Assembly (NCBI GenBank): GCA_964426655.1
Contig: CAYRQT010000005.1
Location: 18,489-82,488 of the forward strand
Length of the DNA: 64,000 nt
From: RGIG8306 sp964426655
GTDB taxonomy: Bacteria; Bacillota; Clostridia; Lachnospirales; Lachnospiraceae
Direction of reading: 5' to 3'
A program made the translations under genes and the position numbers. Numbering within the stretch: position 1 is the first letter of the stretch; each line of letters begins with the position of its first letter. The notes under the pieces are model-generated. The model did no database searches and was not told the DNA's origin. It saw only the letters and a program-made list of their open reading frames with translations. Below are positions 44,894 to 52,945 of this stretch, in pieces.

Positions 44894-45544
44894 ATGAAGG
44901 TTTTGCTGATTAATGGAAGTCCCCATAAGTCAGGGTGTACATATACAGCCCTGGCAGAGGTGGCAGAAGCTCTTCAGGAAGAGAAAATAGAGGTAGAGTG
45001 GTTGCATGTGGGGCTGACAGGCGCAGACAGGGGGATGCCAGGCTGTATTGCCTGCGGACAATGCAGAAAAACTGGCTACTGTTATATTCACGATGAGGTC
45101 AATATGCTTTTGGATGGCATTGCAGAAACCGATGGCATGATTATTGGATCGCCCACTTATTACGGCTCTCCCAGTGGCCCCCTGCTTTCTTTTCTGGACA
45201 GACTTTTTTTTGCAGCTGCCGGACGATTTGCAGGCAAACTGGGTGGTGCGGTGGTCAGCGGAAGGAGGGCAGGCGCTACCGGGGTGCTGGAATGTCTGTA
45301 TAGGTATTATGCCACCGGGGGCATGATGGTGGTTCATTCCCAATACTGGTGCCAGGTATATGGGCACACGCCCCAGGAGGTGCAGAAAGATCAGGAGGGG
45401 ATGCAGACCATGCGCCTGCTGGGCAGAAATATGGCCTGGCTGTTAAAGTCTATTGAAGCAGGCAAAAAAGCAGGGGTTTTGCCCCCAAAAGAAGAAAGAC
45501 GTAGACAGACAGATTTTATTCCTCCTATTTCACCATTTTCCTAA
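44894..45544 (+). CDS. Flavodoxin-fold FMN-dependent oxidoreductase
   Basis: A 216-residue NADPH-dependent FMN reductase-like protein (WrbA/iron-sulfur flavodoxin group). It has the FMN phosphate loop INGSPHKSGCTYTAL at the N terminus, a cysteine cluster CIACGQC with a following YCYIHDE near residue 55, and GSPTYYGSPSGPLLSFLDR near 90. The cluster and second loop are common in Clostridia flavodoxin-like reductases, which reduce quinones or other small oxidants. AAAGGGGATTGAGGA precedes the ATG. Confidence 0.9.
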   Translation: MKVLLINGSPHKSGCTYTALAEVAEALQEEKIEVEWLHVGLTGADRGMPGCIACGQCRKTGYCYIHDEVNMLLDGIAETDGMIIGSPTYYGSPSGPLLSFLDRLFFAAAGRFAGKLGGAVVSGRRAGATGVLECLYRYYATGGMMVVHSQYWCQVYGHTPQEVQKDQEGMQTMRLLGRNMAWLLKSIEAGKKAGVLPPKEERRRQTDFIPPISPFS

Positions 45545-45600
45545 ACAATTAAGAATAATCGGAAAGTTTGGAAGTTTTTTAAAAAAAGAAAATAAAAAGC

Positions 45601-45629
45601 TATACAAGTTTTGATTTATGTGGTATACT
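45601..45629 (+). promoter_or_regulatory. Promoter of the Lrp-family regulator
   Basis: TATACA at 45601-45606, a 17-base spacer and TATACT at 45624-45629 with an extended TGG. Transcription would start near 45636, about five bases before the hairpin below. Confidence 0.55.
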
Positions 45630-45640
45630 CCTCATGAATC

Positions 45641-45673
45641 AAAGGCGATACGTGTTTTGCGTATCGCCTTTTT
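45641..45673 (+). terminator. Terminator-like hairpin in the Lrp leader
   Basis: A perfect 12-bp stem (AAAGGCGATACG at 45641-45652, CGTATCGCCTTT at 45660-45671) with five T. It begins at the very 5' end of the transcript from the promoter at 45601-45629 and ends 34 bases before the regulator start. It may stop read-through from the flavodoxin gene, protect the 5' end, or attenuate. Confidence 0.75.
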
Positions 45674-45706
45674 CAGTATTTTAAGAGGGAAATGAAAGGA
45701 AAAGCT

Positions 45707-46153
45707 ATGGATAATATCGATAAAAAACTAATCGGCTTATTACAGAAAAATGCACGGTATTCCCTGAAGCAGCTGGCTGAAGCTGTTTTCCTGTCTTCCC
45801 CTGCCGTTTCTGCCAGAATTGAGCGGCTGGAAAAAGAAGGCTATATTACCGGTTATCAGGCCCAGGTCAATATGCTTAAACTGGGGTATCCCATCACTGC
45901 ATTTATTAACCTGGAAATGAGTCCTAAACTGAAACCTAAGTTTTATCCTTTTATCGAATCCTGTCCCAATGTGCTGGAGTGCAACTGTGTCACAGGCAGC
46001 TATTCCATGCTGGTTAAGGTGGCATTCCCCAGTACTATGGAACTGGATGCGTTTATTGGACAGCTGCAGAAGTTTGGGAATACCCAGACACAGATTGTCT
46101 TTTCCACAGCGGTAAAACCAAGAGGTGTGCGGCTTACAGAGGAGAATGTTTAA
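45707..46153 (+). CDS. Lrp/AsnC-family transcriptional regulator
   Basis: A 148-residue regulator: N-terminal HTH (about residues 1-60, IDKKLIGLLQKNARYSLKQL, SSPAVSARIERLEKEGYITG) and a C-terminal RAM domain (about 65-140) for amino-acid binding. ATG 45707 has GAAAGGA ahead; an upstream ATG at 45692 is inside that site. It converges with and overlaps sdaAA by 20 bases, so it probably responds to serine or a related amino acid and controls serine deamination. The target is inferred from the neighbour. Confidence 0.92.
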   Translation: MDNIDKKLIGLLQKNARYSLKQLAEAVFLSSPAVSARIERLEKEGYITGYQAQVNMLKLGYPITAFINLEMSPKLKPKFYPFIESCPNVLECNCVTGSYSMLVKVAFPSTMELDAFIGQLQKFGNTQTQIVFSTAVKPRGVRLTEENV

Positions 46154-47018
46154 GGGAAAGTTTATTGGCAATTTTCTGGCCGGTGGGGGTCATGGCCAGC
46201 CCTCCCTCTGCAGTTTCTTTTAAGCAGGCTGGCATCTGATGCCCGATTTCCGCCATGGCGTCAATGACTTCATCTGCAGGAATCCGACTGCAGATGCCGG
46301 CCATGGCCATATCTGCGGCTGTCACAGCCTGTATGGCTCCGAAAACATTTCGCTTGACGCAGGGAACCTCCACCAGGCCTGCTACCGGGTCACAGACCAG
46401 TCCAAGCATGCCTTTGAGAGCCATGGCAGCCCCGTGTCCTATGGCAGTGGCATCACCTCCCCGAATAAAGGTAAGGGCTGCTGCCGCCATGGCAGAGGCA
46501 CTGCCTACTTCTGCCTGACAGCCTCCTGTGGCACCGGCAATGGAGGCCCTGGAAGCAATGACCTGTCCCACACCACCTGCAACAAAAAGGGCAAGAATCA
46601 GCGTTTCATCCGGTGTGTGGAGCATTTCTCTGCAACTTAACAAGACAGCTGGCAGAATGCCACAGGAGCCGGCAGTGGGTGCGGCCACTATGCATTTCAT
46701 ACAGGCATTGGATTCCATCATTTTTAATGCTTTTACCATCACAAGTCCTGAGAAGGAACCGGAGAGAAGGTTTCCATCCTGCAGGGCTTTTTCTAATTTT
46801 GCCCCATCAGTGCCGGAAAGTTTACTGGCAGAAAAAAGCCGGGGATCATAGGCGTTGTCCCCGTCCGTCATGGCCTGCACAATGTTGTGCATTTCTTCCA
46901 GAACCTCTTCTCTGGTGGAGGCCATTTCGTTCATCTGCTCTTGCAGAACCACTTCTCCAAAGGATAGACCGCTGGAAGTGCAGGTTTCCTGTATTTCCCG
47001 TATGGATGAAAAACTCAT
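46134..47018 (-). CDS. sdaAA: L-serine dehydratase, iron-sulfur-dependent, alpha subunit
   Basis: A 294-residue subunit that carries the 4Fe-4S cluster used to deaminate L-serine to pyruvate and ammonia. Conserved cysteines are in CMKCIVAAPTAGSCG, CQAEVGSASA and CDPVAGLVEVPCVKRN, and GGDATAIGHGAAMALKGMLG is typical. The ATG at 47018 overlaps the stop of the beta subunit gene (ATGA), with GGAGG ahead; a longer frame from 47078 lies inside that gene. It is the usual two-gene form of Bacillota. Confidence 0.95.
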   Translation of the reverse strand: MSFSSIREIQETCTSSGLSFGEVVLQEQMNEMASTREEVLEEMHNIVQAMTDGDNAYDPRLFSASKLSGTDGAKLEKALQDGNLLSGSFSGLVMVKALKMMESNACMKCIVAAPTAGSCGILPAVLLSCREMLHTPDETLILALFVAGGVGQVIASRASIAGATGGCQAEVGSASAMAAAALTFIRGGDATAIGHGAAMALKGMLGLVCDPVAGLVEVPCVKRNVFGAIQAVTAADMAMAGICSRIPADEVIDAMAEIGHQMPACLKETAEGGLAMTPTGQKIANKLSLKHSPL

Positions 47019-47683
47019 ATCCGTTCCTCCAATCTCAGATAGGTGACCTTCTGAATGCCTTCCAGGTGGGAAAGCCACTGCAGGGAATCAGCAGGGACTT
47101 CCTGGTCGCATTCCAGAATCATGACTGCATTCCCCCCTCGTTTGTCTCGGTAAAGCTGCATAGTGGCAATGTTAATGGCCTTATGGGCCAGCATGGAAGT
47201 CACTTCTGTGACATGTCCTGGCTGGTCCAGATTGTGCACGATCAGGGTGGGATAGTCCCCGGAAAAATTGGCCTCCAGCCCATCGATCCGGTTAATGCAG
47301 ATACGTCCGCCCCCCAGGGAAGATGCCTGAATTTCAATTTGCCGCCCATTTCGGCCTGTTAACTGCAGTAACGCAGAATTTGGATGCGCATCTTTTATAT
47401 GGGCAGGAAAAAAAGAAACAGATAATCCGGCTGATTTGGCTAGTTCCAGACTCCCGGGAATTCGGGGATCGTCCGGCCGCATGCCTAAAAGGCCAGCTAC
47501 CAGCGCTTTGTCTGTGCCGTGGCCGGCTCCGGTAGTGAGAAAGGAGCCATAAAGGCCGATGCGTGCTTCCTGCACCGGTTCTCCAAGGAGTTTCTGGGAA
47601 ATATAGCCTATTTTGGCGGCACCTGCTGTGTGAGAGCTGGAAGGGCCCACCATGATCGGGCCAATGATATCAAAAATATTCAA
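47015..47683 (-). CDS. sdaAB: L-serine dehydratase, iron-sulfur-dependent, beta subunit
   Basis: A 222-residue subunit with the opening FDIIGPIMVGPSSSHTAGAA, the first half of the serine dehydratase fold, and a C-terminal ACT domain (about 145-220: LIVHNLDQPGHVTEVTSMLA) that may sense serine. CAGGAGGCCGC precedes the ATG. It is transcribed first, from the promoter at 47719-47747. Confidence 0.95.
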   Translation of the reverse strand: MNIFDIIGPIMVGPSSSHTAGAAKIGYISQKLLGEPVQEARIGLYGSFLTTGAGHGTDKALVAGLLGMRPDDPRIPGSLELAKSAGLSVSFFPAHIKDAHPNSALLQLTGRNGRQIEIQASSLGGGRICINRIDGLEANFSGDYPTLIVHNLDQPGHVTEVTSMLAHKAINIATMQLYRDKRGGNAVMILECDQEVPADSLQWLSHLEGIQKVTYLRLEERI

Positions 47684-47718
47684 TTGCGGCCTCCTGTTTT
47701 TTTCATACTCTATCCATG

Positions 47719-47747
47719 ACTATACGCATGCCGGAAAAGAATAGCAA
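47719..47747 (-). promoter_or_regulatory. Sigma-A promoter of sdaAB-sdaAA
   Basis: On the minus strand TTGCTA (47742-47747), a 17-base spacer and TATAGT (47719-47724). The N run at 47751-47764 lies directly upstream, so any activator site there is hidden. Confidence 0.6.
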
Positions 47748-47778
47748 GGGNNNNNNNNNNNNNNCAGCGTTTTTCGGA

Positions 47779-47807
47779 TTGCAAAATGAAAGGGGTTTTT
47801 TTATAAT
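47779..47807 (+). promoter_or_regulatory. Sigma-A promoter of the YkgJ-type gene
   Basis: TTGCAA at 47779-47784, a 17-base spacer and TATAAT at 47802-47807, 34 bases before the ATG. Divergent from the sda promoter across the N gap. Confidence 0.65.
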
Positions 47808-47840
47808 AAAATTATCTTAAGGAGAGGGAAGGCCAGGGAC

Positions 47841-48566
47841 ATGAAAAGAAATGTGAATTTAGAGGATATTTCTGATGGAAAGCTCTATGGGCTGAACGAC
47901 CGGGTGGAAGCAGACTGTAAGGGATGCGGCGGATGTCATTTGTGCTGCACTGGCATGGGAGACTCTGTTCGGTTGGATCCTTATGATGTGGACCGTATGA
48001 CCGTGGCCCTGGATAAATCCATGTCCGATCTGGTGAAAGAGGGGAAAATCGGGTTTTCTCCGGCAGGCAGACTCCTGTTGCCACACCTGATGATGGACAG
48101 GGGGGAGGAAGAAGCGTGCGGTTTTTTAAGTGGGGAAGGACGCTGTACCATTCATCCGGTTCGCCCGGGTTTTTGCAGGCTTTTCCCCCTGGGAAGACTG
48201 TATGATGAAATGGGAGTCAGATATTTTCTGCAAGTTAAAGAATGTCCTCATCCGAACAGGGGCTCTGCAAAGGTTAAATTTTGTCTGGGGGAGAAGGACC
48301 CCTGGTCCTATCAGCGTTTTGTACTGGCCTGGCATGACCTTCTGGCAGAACTGGAGCATTGTCTGGAAAAGGGACTCCTTCTTTTAAAACCGGCACAACA
48401 GGCATCCTGGTTGGAAAGTATGCTGGCTCATTTTGTGGAGGTGTTCTATGGGAAAAAATACCAGCCTTCCTTCTTTTCTGATTTTTATGCCCGTATGGAA
48501 CAGTATGAAAGACAGCTGACTGCATATATGGCAGAAATGAAACAAAAAAATAGCAGCCATCTGTGA
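47841..48566 (+). CDS. YkgJ-family cysteine-cluster protein
   Basis: A 241-residue protein with an N-terminal cluster C-x2-C-x2-C-x2-CC (CKGCGGCHLCC, about residues 30-40) and further Cys in a GRCTIHPVRPGFCRLFPLG stretch near 105. This spaced-cysteine pattern is the Zn/Fe-binding CxxCxxCC (YkgJ) domain, of unknown activity. GGAGAGGG precedes the ATG. The C-terminal 100 residues are helical and not otherwise recognised. Confidence 0.85.
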   Translation: MKRNVNLEDISDGKLYGLNDRVEADCKGCGGCHLCCTGMGDSVRLDPYDVDRMTVALDKSMSDLVKEGKIGFSPAGRLLLPHLMMDRGEEEACGFLSGEGRCTIHPVRPGFCRLFPLGRLYDEMGVRYFLQVKECPHPNRGSAKVKFCLGEKDPWSYQRFVLAWHDLLAELEHCLEKGLLLLKPAQQASWLESMLAHFVEVFYGKKYQPSFFSDFYARMEQYERQLTAYMAEMKQKNSSHL

Positions 48567-48579
48567 TCGGACGGCTGCC
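48546..48579 (-). terminator. Terminator of greA
   Basis: Read on the minus strand, a GGCAGCC/GGCTGC stem (48573-48579 with 48553-48558) is followed by TATTTTTTTG. It overlaps the end of the YkgJ-type gene. Confidence 0.7.
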
Positions 48580-48587
48580 AGGGGGCG

Positions 48588-49088
48588 TCAGAAGCGTCGG
48601 ATGTTTTCGGAACCGTCATCTTCATAGGGAACCACATCCAGAATCTCCACAGGATAGCTGTAATCGCTGTTTACCACGACCTCTACGGTTTCTCCTTTTT
48701 TATGGTGTAGCAGTGCTTTTCCCAGAGGAGAGTCAATGCTGATCCTCCCTTTCAGGGTGTTTCCCCGTATGCTGGTTACGATGTGATAGGTTTCTTCCTG
48801 CTGATCCTCCGGGAAAAACAGACGCACTCTGGTGTTGACCCCCACTGCATTGGTGGTACTCTCCGTGACAATGACAGCGTTTTTCAGCAGCTTCTCCAAA
48901 TATCGTATGCGGCTTTCGTTTTGGTTTTTGTATTGTTTTGCGGCTTTGTATTCAAAATTTTCGCTTAAATCGCCATGGGCTCTGGCTTCCTGCACCGCAG
49001 CGATGGCTTCTTTGCGAATGACCAGTTTTCTGTGCTGAATTTCCTCTGCTATGCGATCGGCATCCTTTTGGGTTATTTGTTCACTCAT
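48588..49088 (-). CDS. greA: Transcription elongation factor GreA
   Basis: A 166-residue GreA/GreB factor that rescues backtracked RNA polymerase by promoting transcript cleavage. The N-terminal coiled coil carries the acidic tip GDLSENFEYKAAK (about residues 39-51), and the C-terminal FKBP-like domain ends with SPLGKALLHHKKGE and VEILDV. AAGAAGGAATTATTC precedes the ATG. The basic first 15 residues are slightly shorter than in canonical GreA of 157-160 residues with an extended tail. Confidence 0.93.
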   Translation of the reverse strand: MSEQITQKDADRIAEEIQHRKLVIRKEAIAAVQEARAHGDLSENFEYKAAKQYKNQNESRIRYLEKLLKNAVIVTESTTNAVGVNTRVRLFFPEDQQEETYHIVTSIRGNTLKGRISIDSPLGKALLHHKKGETVEVVVNSDYSYPVEILDVVPYEDDGSENIRRF

Positions 49089-49126
49089 GAATAATTCCTT
49101 CTTTTATAAAGTATGGGGTTGCTTTA

Positions 49127-49154
49127 ATTATAAATGAAAAGGAAAATAAATCAA
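49127..49154 (-). promoter_or_regulatory. Promoter of greA
   Basis: On the minus strand TTGATT (49149-49154), a 16-base spacer and TATAAT (49127-49132), about 40 bases before the ATG. Confidence 0.55.
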
Positions 49155-49244
49155 TGGAAGAGTGGAAAAAGATGATTTTTCATATTTATGATTTCATGTT
49201 ATAATAGGAAGCGGTCCATTTTGCTAACATGGTTAAAAAAAAGG

Positions 49245-49272
49245 TTGACAAACTTTTACAAAGTGGTATCAT
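49245..49272 (+). promoter_or_regulatory. Sigma-A promoter of the ATP synthase operon
   Basis: TTGACA at 49245-49250, a 16-base spacer and TATCAT at 49267-49272. The leader to atpB is about 160 bases. A second TATAAT with extended TGT at 49199-49204 could be an alternative upstream promoter. The 353-base gap 49089-49441 holds these, the greA promoter and the hairpin below. Confidence 0.65.
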
Positions 49273-49293
49273 CTGTTAACAGCTAAGGAAAAT

Positions 49294-49334
49294 GGGCGCA
49301 GCGGTCAATTACGCCGGGTGCCCTCTTCTTTTTT
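49294..49334 (+). terminator. Terminator-like hairpin in the atp leader
   Basis: GGGCGC (49294-49299) pairs with GTGCCC (49318-49323, one wobble) with a GCG/CGC inner stem; the 3' side is followed by TCTTCTTTTTT. It lies about 15 bases after the expected start of the atp transcript, so it is a candidate attenuator or a source of a short RNA. Confidence 0.55.
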
Positions 49335-49441
49335 GGCGGGAATTTTTCCGGAAGGGAGATGGTTCGTTATTCAGAAAAGCGGCAGGAAAAGGTACCATCT
49401 GCAGCATTTAGCAGAAGGAAGAAAAGAAGAAAGGCATACCT

Positions 49442-50137
49442 ATGGATAAAATAGTAGAAGAACTATTGCAGGAGCTGAATGTGGAAACGGTCTTCACCAT
49501 TCCCCTCTTTGGCGGCATTCCCGTTGCAGAATCCGTAGTGGTCACCTGGATCATCATGGCAGCGGTGCTGCTGCTTTGTGTGATATTTGTTCGAAATCTC
49601 CAGGTGGAAAATCCCGGAAAAAAACAGGTGATATTAGAGACCATTGTAGTAGGCATCCAGAATTTCTTTACAGACATGGTGGGAGAAAAAGGGAAGCGCT
49701 ACATTCCTTATCTCACAGGGGTTGTCCTGTACATTGCCATAGCCAATCTCATTGGTATTTTAGGGTTCAAGCCCCCCACAAAAGATCTGAACGTAACGGC
49801 TTCACTGGCTTTGACCAGTATTGTCATGATTGAATACGCAGGGATTCATCAAAAAGGGTTGAAGGGATGGTTAAAAAGCTTCACAGAGCCTCTGGCCTTG
49901 ATTACGCCCATCAACATTCTGGAAATTTTCATCCGCCCCCTGTCTTTGTGTATGCGGTTGTTTGGTAATGTACTTGGTTCCTTTGTCATTATGGAGCTCA
50001 TTAAAATCATCGTACCGGCTGTAATTCCCATAGTGTTTGGCCTGTATTTTGACATTTTTGACGGCTTGATCCAGGCCTATGTATTTGTGTTTTTGACAGG
50101 CCTCTTCATTAAGGAAGCCATAGAAACAGCAGAATAA
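49442..50137 (+). CDS. atpB: ATP synthase F0 subunit a
   Basis: A 231-residue membrane protein, five to six segments, forming the ion half-channels next to the c ring. The essential Arg is in LSLCMRLFGNVLGS (about residue 177), and the ending FVFLTGLFIKEAIE is typical. AGAAAGGC precedes the ATG weakly. It opens the operon atpBEFHAGDC. Confidence 0.95.
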   Translation: MDKIVEELLQELNVETVFTIPLFGGIPVAESVVVTWIIMAAVLLLCVIFVRNLQVENPGKKQVILETIVVGIQNFFTDMVGEKGKRYIPYLTGVVLYIAIANLIGILGFKPPTKDLNVTASLALTSIVMIEYAGIHQKGLKGWLKSFTEPLALITPINILEIFIRPLSLCMRLFGNVLGSFVIMELIKIIVPAVIPIVFGLYFDIFDGLIQAYVFVFLTGLFIKEAIETAE

Positions 50138-50170
50138 AACTTATATTTTATTTGAAAAGGAGAAATGAAT

Positions 50171-50389
50171 ATGTTAATCGCAATCGGAGCCGGAATGGCA
50201 GTTTTGACAGGTATTGGTGCAGGTATTGGAATCGGAATCGCAACAGGAAAGGCCGTAGAAGCCATTGCCAGACAACCTGAGGCAGAAGGCAAGATCAGCA
50301 AGGCATTGCTGTTAGGCTGCGCACTTGCCGAAGCAACGGCTATCTATGGCTTTGTTATTGGTCTGCTGGCGATTTTACTGCTGAAGTAA
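50171..50389 (+). CDS. atpE: ATP synthase F0 subunit c
   Basis: A 72-residue hairpin of two membrane helices with loop ARQPEAEGK, forming the rotor ring. The ion-carrying Glu is in CALAEATAIYG. The sodium signature of helix 1 (Gln in GVGQG) is replaced by Ile in GIGIG, and the residue after the Glu is Ala, not Ser/Thr, so I infer proton coupling. AAAGGAG lies 8 bases from ATG 50171; ATG 50165 is too near it. Confidence 0.94.
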   Translation: MLIAIGAGMAVLTGIGAGIGIGIATGKAVEAIARQPEAEGKISKALLLGCALAEATAIYGFVIGLLAILLLK

Positions 50390-50437
50390 AACCATGATCC
50401 GGACAGCCTTTTATTCTCTAAAAGAAAGGACAAGATT

Positions 50438-50935
50438 ATGCTGGAATTAAATTTCTGGACCATATTCTTTACTGTGCTGAATCTGGTACTTTTGTGTCTG
50501 CTCCTTCGCAGGTTTCTGCTGAAACCGGTGACGGATATCCTGGATAAACGCAAGGCACTGGTAGATTCCCAAATACAGGAGGCCAGGAAACAGGAGGCAG
50601 ATGCCAGAGTACTGGTGGCCAGGCAGACAGAGGCCCTGGAGAAGGTGGGAGAGCAAAAAGAAGTGCTGCTGACCCAGGCCAGAGAACGGGCAGAGGAAGA
50701 AAGAACTGCTATCCTGGCTGAGGCCAGACAACAGGCAGATCAGTTAAAACAGGCAGCGCAGAAAGAGATCCTTCTGGAGCGGGAAAACGCCATGAAGCAG
50801 CGGGAGGAAGAAATTGCCCGTGTAGCTGTAGCTGTGGCAGAAAAAGTCCTGCAGCAAAAAACGGTGGAGGATGCGCACCTATATGATACATTCCTGAGAA
50901 ATGTAGGTGAGACAAATGAAGACAATCTCAGTTAA
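50438..50935 (+). CDS. atpF: ATP synthase F0 subunit b
   Basis: A 165-residue stator subunit: one membrane helix (LNFWTIFFTVLNLVLLCLLL) and a long hydrophilic coiled coil with Glu/Gln/Ala-rich heptads. AAAGAAAGGACAAG precedes the ATG. Overlaps atpH by 20 bases. Confidence 0.94.
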   Translation: MLELNFWTIFFTVLNLVLLCLLLRRFLLKPVTDILDKRKALVDSQIQEARKQEADARVLVARQTEALEKVGEQKEVLLTQARERAEEERTAILAEARQQADQLKQAAQKEILLERENAMKQREEEIARVAVAVAEKVLQQKTVEDAHLYDTFLRNVGETNEDNLS

Positions 50936-51419
50936 TTATGGTAAGGTCCTGTACCTGCTGCATGTTCAGCCGGAAACAGTAGAGGCGTGCCAGGAACTTT
51001 TGGCGCTCACCCCGTTCCTGCCCCGCGTGCTTTCCAGCCCGGCTGTGGAAGAGGGAGAAAAAGAAAAAGTGATCCGCCGGATTTTCCCTCAGGAAATGCA
51101 GGGATTCTTTTCTGTTTTATGCAGAAACGGTCACATGGCGCTACTTCCGGAAATCTGGGAAGCCTATCATCGGGTCTACTGCGAAAAAGAAGGCATTCTG
51201 GAGGCCAGACTGCTGTATGTTCATCCGCCAAAAGAAAACCAGGTGGAACAGATTCGGAAGTATTTGCAGAAAAAGCATCACAGACAGGATGTGCGGCTGG
51301 AAATGGTGCAGGATGCGTCACTGATCGGTGGGTTTCGGCTGGAGGCCCTGGCCACTGAGGCGGACTGGAGCATCAAAGGACGGCTGAAGCAGCTGCAAGA
51401 AAGATTGACACGGAGGTAA
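50916..51419 (+). CDS. atpH: ATP synthase F1 subunit delta
   Basis: A 167-residue stator-cap protein (OSCP/delta). The N-terminal helical part and the C-terminal strand pair with LIGGFRLEALATEADWSIKG near residue 140 match the family, whose usual length is about 175. The start at 50916 has AGGTGA ahead within atpF. Confidence 0.88.
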   Translation: MKTISVNYGKVLYLLHVQPETVEACQELLALTPFLPRVLSSPAVEEGEKEKVIRRIFPQEMQGFFSVLCRNGHMALLPEIWEAYHRVYCEKEGILEARLLYVHPPKENQVEQIRKYLQKKHHRQDVRLEMVQDASLIGGFRLEALATEADWSIKGRLKQLQERLTRR

Positions 51420-51424
51420 AAGAC

Positions 51425-52933
51425 GTGAGTTCTATGGGTTCAGAGGATATCATATCCATTTTAAAAAGTGAAATAGAGAACTTCGACCTGGAATCCGGAG
51501 AAAAAGAAACCGGTACCGTCATGTATGTAGGTGACGGCATCGCGACCGTGTATGGCATAGAGCATGCAATGTACGGAGAAATCGTACAGTTTGAATCCGG
51601 AGTAAAGGGCATGGTACAGGATATTCGCCATACGGATATTGGTTGTATCCTGTTTGGAAAAGATACAGAGATCCGAGAAGGCTCCAAGGTCTTTCGGACC
51701 CAAAAAAAAGCAGGTGTGCCAGTCGGAGAGGGGTTCCCGGGACGGGTGGTCAATGCTCTGGGCGCACCCATTGACGGTAAAGGAGACATTGCGGCAGCAG
51801 ATTACCGGCCCATTGAGCATGATGCACCGGGCATAGTAGATCGTAAATCCGTAAATGTTCCGCTGGAAACAGGCATCCTGGCCATTGATTCCATGTTCCC
51901 CATTGGCAGGGGGCAAAGAGAGTTGATTATCGGGGATCGCCAGACTGGAAAAACATCCATTGCCATGGATACCATTTTAAATCAAAAGGGAAAAGATGTA
52001 TTGTGTGTGTATGTAGCCATTGGGCAGAAGGCTTCCACAATTGCCAGAATTGTGAATACCCTGACTAAGCATGATGCCCTTTCCTATACCATCATTGTGG
52101 CGGCCACGGCCAGTGATTCCGCACCCCTGCAATACATCGCTCCATATGCAGGCACTGCCCTTGCAGAGTATTTTATGTACCAGGGGAAAGATGTGCTGAT
52201 TGTGTATGATGATTTGTCCAAGCACGCTGTGGCGTACAGAGCCCTTTCCCTTTTACTGGAAAGATCACCTGGCCGAGAAGCTTACCCCGGAGATGTATTC
52301 TATCTGCATTCCCGACTGCTAGAGCGGTCCAGCCGTCTGAGTGATGCCCTGGGTGGTGGTTCTATCACGGCACTGCCCATCATTGAAACCCAGGCAGGAG
52401 ATGTTTCCGCCTACATTCCTACAAATGTTATTTCCATTACAGATGGACAGATTTTCCTGGAAAGTGATTTGTTCTTCGCTGGAATGCGGCCGGCTGTAAA
52501 TGTAGGGCTTTCCGTATCCCGTGTGGGCGGAGCCGCTCAGTCCAAAGCTATGAAAAAAGCTTCAGGCAGCATTCGAATTGACCTGGCCCAGTATCGGGAA
52601 ATGGAGGTGTTCACCCAGTTTAGCTCGGATCTGGATGCGGCCACCAAGGAACAGCTTCAATATGGTAAGGGATTGATGGAGGTGTTAAAACAGCCTCTTG
52701 GCCGTCCCCTTTCTCTGGCAGAGCAGGTGGTCACTTTGGTGGCTGCTAACAACAAGCTTTTCCTGGATGTGGATATTCTAAAGCTGAAAGCTTTCCAGAT
52801 GGCTCTTTTGGAATATGCCAGAGAGGAATACCCTCAGATCCTGGAAACCATTGATCGGGAGAAGATGCTTTCGGAGGAACTCATTACCCAGATAGACAGT
52901 ATGGTGCAGGAATACAAAACAAAAACGGCATAA
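51425..52933 (+). CDS. atpA: ATP synthase F1 subunit alpha
   Basis: A 502-residue non-catalytic nucleotide-binding subunit. P-loop GDRQTGKTS near residue 170, the VYDDLSKHAVAYR and HSRLLERSSRL stretches, and ISVTDGQ-like NVISITDGQIFLE near 337. It begins with GTG at 51425, eight bases after GGAGG; ATG 51434 is too far from that site. Confidence 0.96.
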   Translation: MSSMGSEDIISILKSEIENFDLESGEKETGTVMYVGDGIATVYGIEHAMYGEIVQFESGVKGMVQDIRHTDIGCILFGKDTEIREGSKVFRTQKKAGVPVGEGFPGRVVNALGAPIDGKGDIAAADYRPIEHDAPGIVDRKSVNVPLETGILAIDSMFPIGRGQRELIIGDRQTGKTSIAMDTILNQKGKDVLCVYVAIGQKASTIARIVNTLTKHDALSYTIIVAATASDSAPLQYIAPYAGTALAEYFMYQGKDVLIVYDDLSKHAVAYRALSLLLERSPGREAYPGDVFYLHSRLLERSSRLSDALGGGSITALPIIETQAGDVSAYIPTNVISITDGQIFLESDLFFAGMRPAVNVGLSVSRVGGAAQSKAMKKASGSIRIDLAQYREMEVFTQFSSDLDAATKEQLQYGKGLMEVLKQPLGRPLSLAEQVVTLVAANNKLFLDVDILKLKAFQMALLEYAREEYPQILETIDREKMLSEELITQIDSMVQEYKTKTA

Positions 52934-52945
52934 AAGGAGGAGACC

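Noticed and set aside
49359..49454. A 31-codon basic frame in the atp leader that overlaps the atpB start
   Set aside because: Its GGGAG site touches the ATG, the product matches nothing known (it is not AtpI), and it may be chance. Conservation would be needed.
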